From Desmodus rotundus (lineage: Eukaryota > Chordata > Mammalia > Chiroptera > Phyllostomidae), in the NCBI RefSeq assembly GCF_022682495.2, contig NC_071387.1, forward strand, positions 193,852,143 through 193,916,142: a stretch of DNA of 64,000 nt. The letters run 5' to 3'. A program made the position numbers and the translations under genes. Shown in pieces: positions 61,408 through 64,000 of this stretch. The notes beneath the pieces were generated by a model. The model was not told the DNA's origin, did not search any database, and worked only from the letters and a program-made list of their open reading frames with translations. The stretch's first letter is position 1. Each line of letters opens with the position of its first letter.

Positions 61408-61894
61408 TGCCATAGATTTAAAAGTCTTAAATATTATTTAAATAACCAATGAATTAAACACTGCATAATCTTACAAGAGGCAATTATTCTGAGTATCAGA
61501 AACAATTTTATATTTAATTTAAACTTTAAAAAATGTTATTCATATTAAGTAAATTGCATGTGTGCACTTGTTTAAAGAAGGTTAAGAACTAAGGTAGAAA
61601 ATTTAAATGATTTTTCTGCCTAAGGGCACACTCCCAGTGCTTATAATTTCTCACTAGGTGGATTATTAATGATTATGAAAGGGTTACCAAATTGAATCTA
61701 TAATGATCTTTTATAATCTTCAGTTTTAATTCTCTCCATGGAATTGTAATTTATATTTTATTATGCATTAAAATTAATAATAGTAAATTTTAGACATTTG
61801 TTACACTTGAGTTAATATAATTATGTACTCTCTATAACAAATGCGACCTACCACTTTCTGTCAACTCCCATCACCCTATAAAATATTAACTGGT
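61408..61894. other. AT-rich spacer, nothing recognised
   Basis: No feature seen. Confidence 0.45.
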
Positions 61895-61904
61895 GTTTTG
61901 AAAA

Positions 61905-61932
61905 ATATATACATATATATATATATATATAT
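61905..61932. repeat. (AT)n microsatellite
   Basis: About 28 bp of AT dinucleotides with one interruption (ATATACATATATATATATAT), followed by a repeat of the preceding word TGTTTTGAAAAA. Confidence 0.9.
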
Positions 61933-62499
61933 GTTTTGAAAAAAGTGTATATCTTTTTATATAGGCTAAAGTTTAAGTTACAAAATCATGCAAATGTTCT
62001 TTCCTTGTGTCAAAATTATAATCAATTCTGCTGGTTGCCATTCAGCTGAATTAGTGCTTGATAAGCTCTAATGGGGATATCACTCTGTAGATTAATGTCA
62101 CTTCAGCCCATTACACATAATGGTAGTCAGATTAATTCAGTAAAACTTTTACCACATTCTGGATAGTAAACCACGGGAAAGTCAATCAGCTTGGTGGTGT
62201 GCATCATATTACACTTACAAGTGAATCATATGAGTGTAAATTCTGCAGTTTTTCTATGTCTATTTAAAATAACATCAAGTCTGCTATGCAGTTTAACCAT
62301 TGTAAATTCTATAATCGTTAAAGTGTTTCATTATTCATCAATTCTGTTATAAAATATCAAAAGGTTTTAATAAATTATGAAATCATGTACTTTATAATTT
62401 TAGAAAGTATATTTTGATACATTCATTAATGAAAGCAGTTTAACTGCAACTATAAGTATTAAAGGCACTGCAAATAAAATAATTCAGTCAAATAATCCA
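61933..62499. other. AT-rich spacer, nothing recognised
   Basis: No feature seen. Confidence 0.45.
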
Positions 62500-62735
62500 G
62501 TATATATACATATATGTCCACATGCACACACATATACACATGCATACATACAAACACCAATGCACAAGTATATATGGACAAAAATATGCACATATGTGTA
62601 TATATGCACACACACATATGCACATATATGCATGCACATACATATATACATATATGCATACACATACATATATGCACACACATACATATCTATATCTATC
62701 ATCTATCTTTCTATCTATCTCTCATCTATCATTTC
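62500..62735. repeat. Compound microsatellite (ACATAT/CACA then CTAT)n
   Basis: About 200 bp of imperfect purine-pyrimidine alternation (ACATATATGC, CACACACATATG and similar), ending in CTATCTATC/CATCTATC units at about 62690-62732. The six overlapping open frames on both strands, rich in H, I, Y, C, T and M, are products of the repeat. Confidence 0.95.
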
Positions 62736-64000
62736 TACCCACATTGTCTCTTGATGCATTATGGCTAACTTATTGTGCTAAGAATGTAAAGATAAAAGAC
62801 TTTACTGGTAATTTGACAACCTGTATAGATCTTAAAAAATAAAATGCCACACGAATTAAATAAAAAACATTTTTTTAAAGGAAGATAAAGATAGGCTGCT
62901 GCTCAAGACCCAGCCAGCCTCAGAGAGCCCTGTGAAGCTGAAGCCACATCTGCCCGCCACTGTTTAACTGAGTGACACCTCTAGTTTGCCTTGACGATCG
63001 ATCCACTTGCGGTAATCTCGTTGGTGTCTTAGAGAATTTTTGAATTTTGTCTCATTATCCTTAATATCTGACTGACTTTCTTGTTCCTCTTTACTATAAA
63101 ACTATCAAACTTTTCACAATATTTTCAGAAAGAAATTCTATGTACTATTTTTAAAAAATATTATAGCTAAACATTTCAGTCATCTAATTTGAATCACTCT
63201 AAATACTTAACAAGATTAAAGTTCATATTACAAGCATACCATCCTTTACAAGAACATTATTTAGTTATATGATGCAATGTTATAACACAAGATGTGTTTT
63301 CATTTGATTTAAATTAGAAGCCTTAGGAAAGTATAAACACTTTAAAGTTAGAGCTTGTATCAAGAGTAATAAAATTAGATATTTAATAAACATGAATTAT
63401 ATAATAATAATTACTGAATTTCAGACTGGTCATTCTTAGTTATTATAAGAAGTTACAAAAATGTAATTTTCTTCAGAGGAAACTGAGATAGGGCCCAATT
63501 AGGCATTTAATCCAGAACTGGTAATAGTGCAAAATTTTGGATTTCCTAAATACTAGTTTATTTTGCTTTCTATTAATAATATTTCACACTATTTTATAAA
63601 ATGTACTTATTTGGTATCACTTTCACTTTGTTTATTGATACATATTCCTCAGCACAGGTCATAATCTTATCTTTGAGCTTTCAGTTGTGTTTCCAGTGTC
63701 ACTTTTTGTAAAATTTCTGTCCCAAAGTACACTTTCATAATGACTTTCTGCAATAGTGGCTAAAACACAGTTAACTGCCAAAAGAGTGATGAAAAAAATA
63801 GTTAAATTATTTTGATTATTTACTTTGTCTTGTAAACAAAACTAAGGTACTCTTATGATATGCTATAAAGTAAGCATATTTCATTGTTAGCACTATTTTT
63901 CAGCTGAAGAAACATTTAGAATTATTTAATTGTTTTCTACTGTTAAAAGAAGTTATGTTTCAAAGCTAAATTTGAAACCAGGTAAACATGCCCTTAACCA
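62736..64000. other. AT-rich intergenic DNA; one CpG-containing patch
   Basis: About 62890-63035 is GC-richer and holds several CpG (GACGATCGATCC, CTTGCGGTAATCTCG). Unassigned; possibly an LTR remnant. Beyond 63040 nothing is recognised. Confidence 0.4.

Noticed and set aside
62459..62842. Six overlapping frames on both strands
   Set aside because: All are readings of the compound microsatellite.

Overview
The window is gene-poor, AT-rich mammalian nuclear DNA, almost certainly from a bat. The best clue is three copies of a tRNA-derived SINE of the VES type (about 1356, 23976 and 33156). Several young-looking L1 3' ends in a bat-like form and two internally deleted mariner copies fit the same origin. 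No open reading frame exceeds about 153 codons. None of the longer ones looks like a known protein, and I found no convincing exon, tRNA, rRNA, CRISPR array or CpG island. The window is best read as intergenic or deep intronic sequence shaped by transposable elements.

Layout. 1-9 kb: one VES SINE, old L1 3'UTR fragments on the minus strand (2.66-3.0, 6.8-7.3 and 9.1-9.6 kb) and an internally deleted Tigger (4.4-4.9 kb). 9.9-15.4 kb: two plus-strand L1 3' ends, a possible L2 tail, two hAT-type elements and an unassigned old repeat. 15.6-20.1 kb: a pile of minus-strand L1 fragments, including reverse-transcriptase-region sequence. 20.2-33.4 kb: two mariner derivatives with the same internal deletion, two VES SINEs (the second with a perfect 13-bp target duplication), and a 225-bp element with 31-bp inverted ends and a 6-bp target duplication at 28.1-28.3 kb. 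33.4-47.1 kb: L2 and MIR relics, a solo LTR with a 4-bp duplication (40.5-40.9 kb), an MLT1-type LTR and several minus-strand L1 3' ends. 49.2-51.2 kb: an MLT1 3' end, an L1 3' end, and two LTR-like units, the first with tandem repeats in its U3-like part. 54.8-64 kb: MIR relics, a second copy of one hAT element, another MLT1-type LTR, and AT and CA-rich microsatellites.

The window contains no operon, pathway or multi-gene system. The most unusual object is the inverted-repeat element at 28087-28311, which has features of both an LTR (TG...CA ends, 6-bp duplication) and a MITE (long inverted ends). Family names come from remembered consensus patterns, not from a search. Boundaries without a target duplication are good to a few tens of bases.
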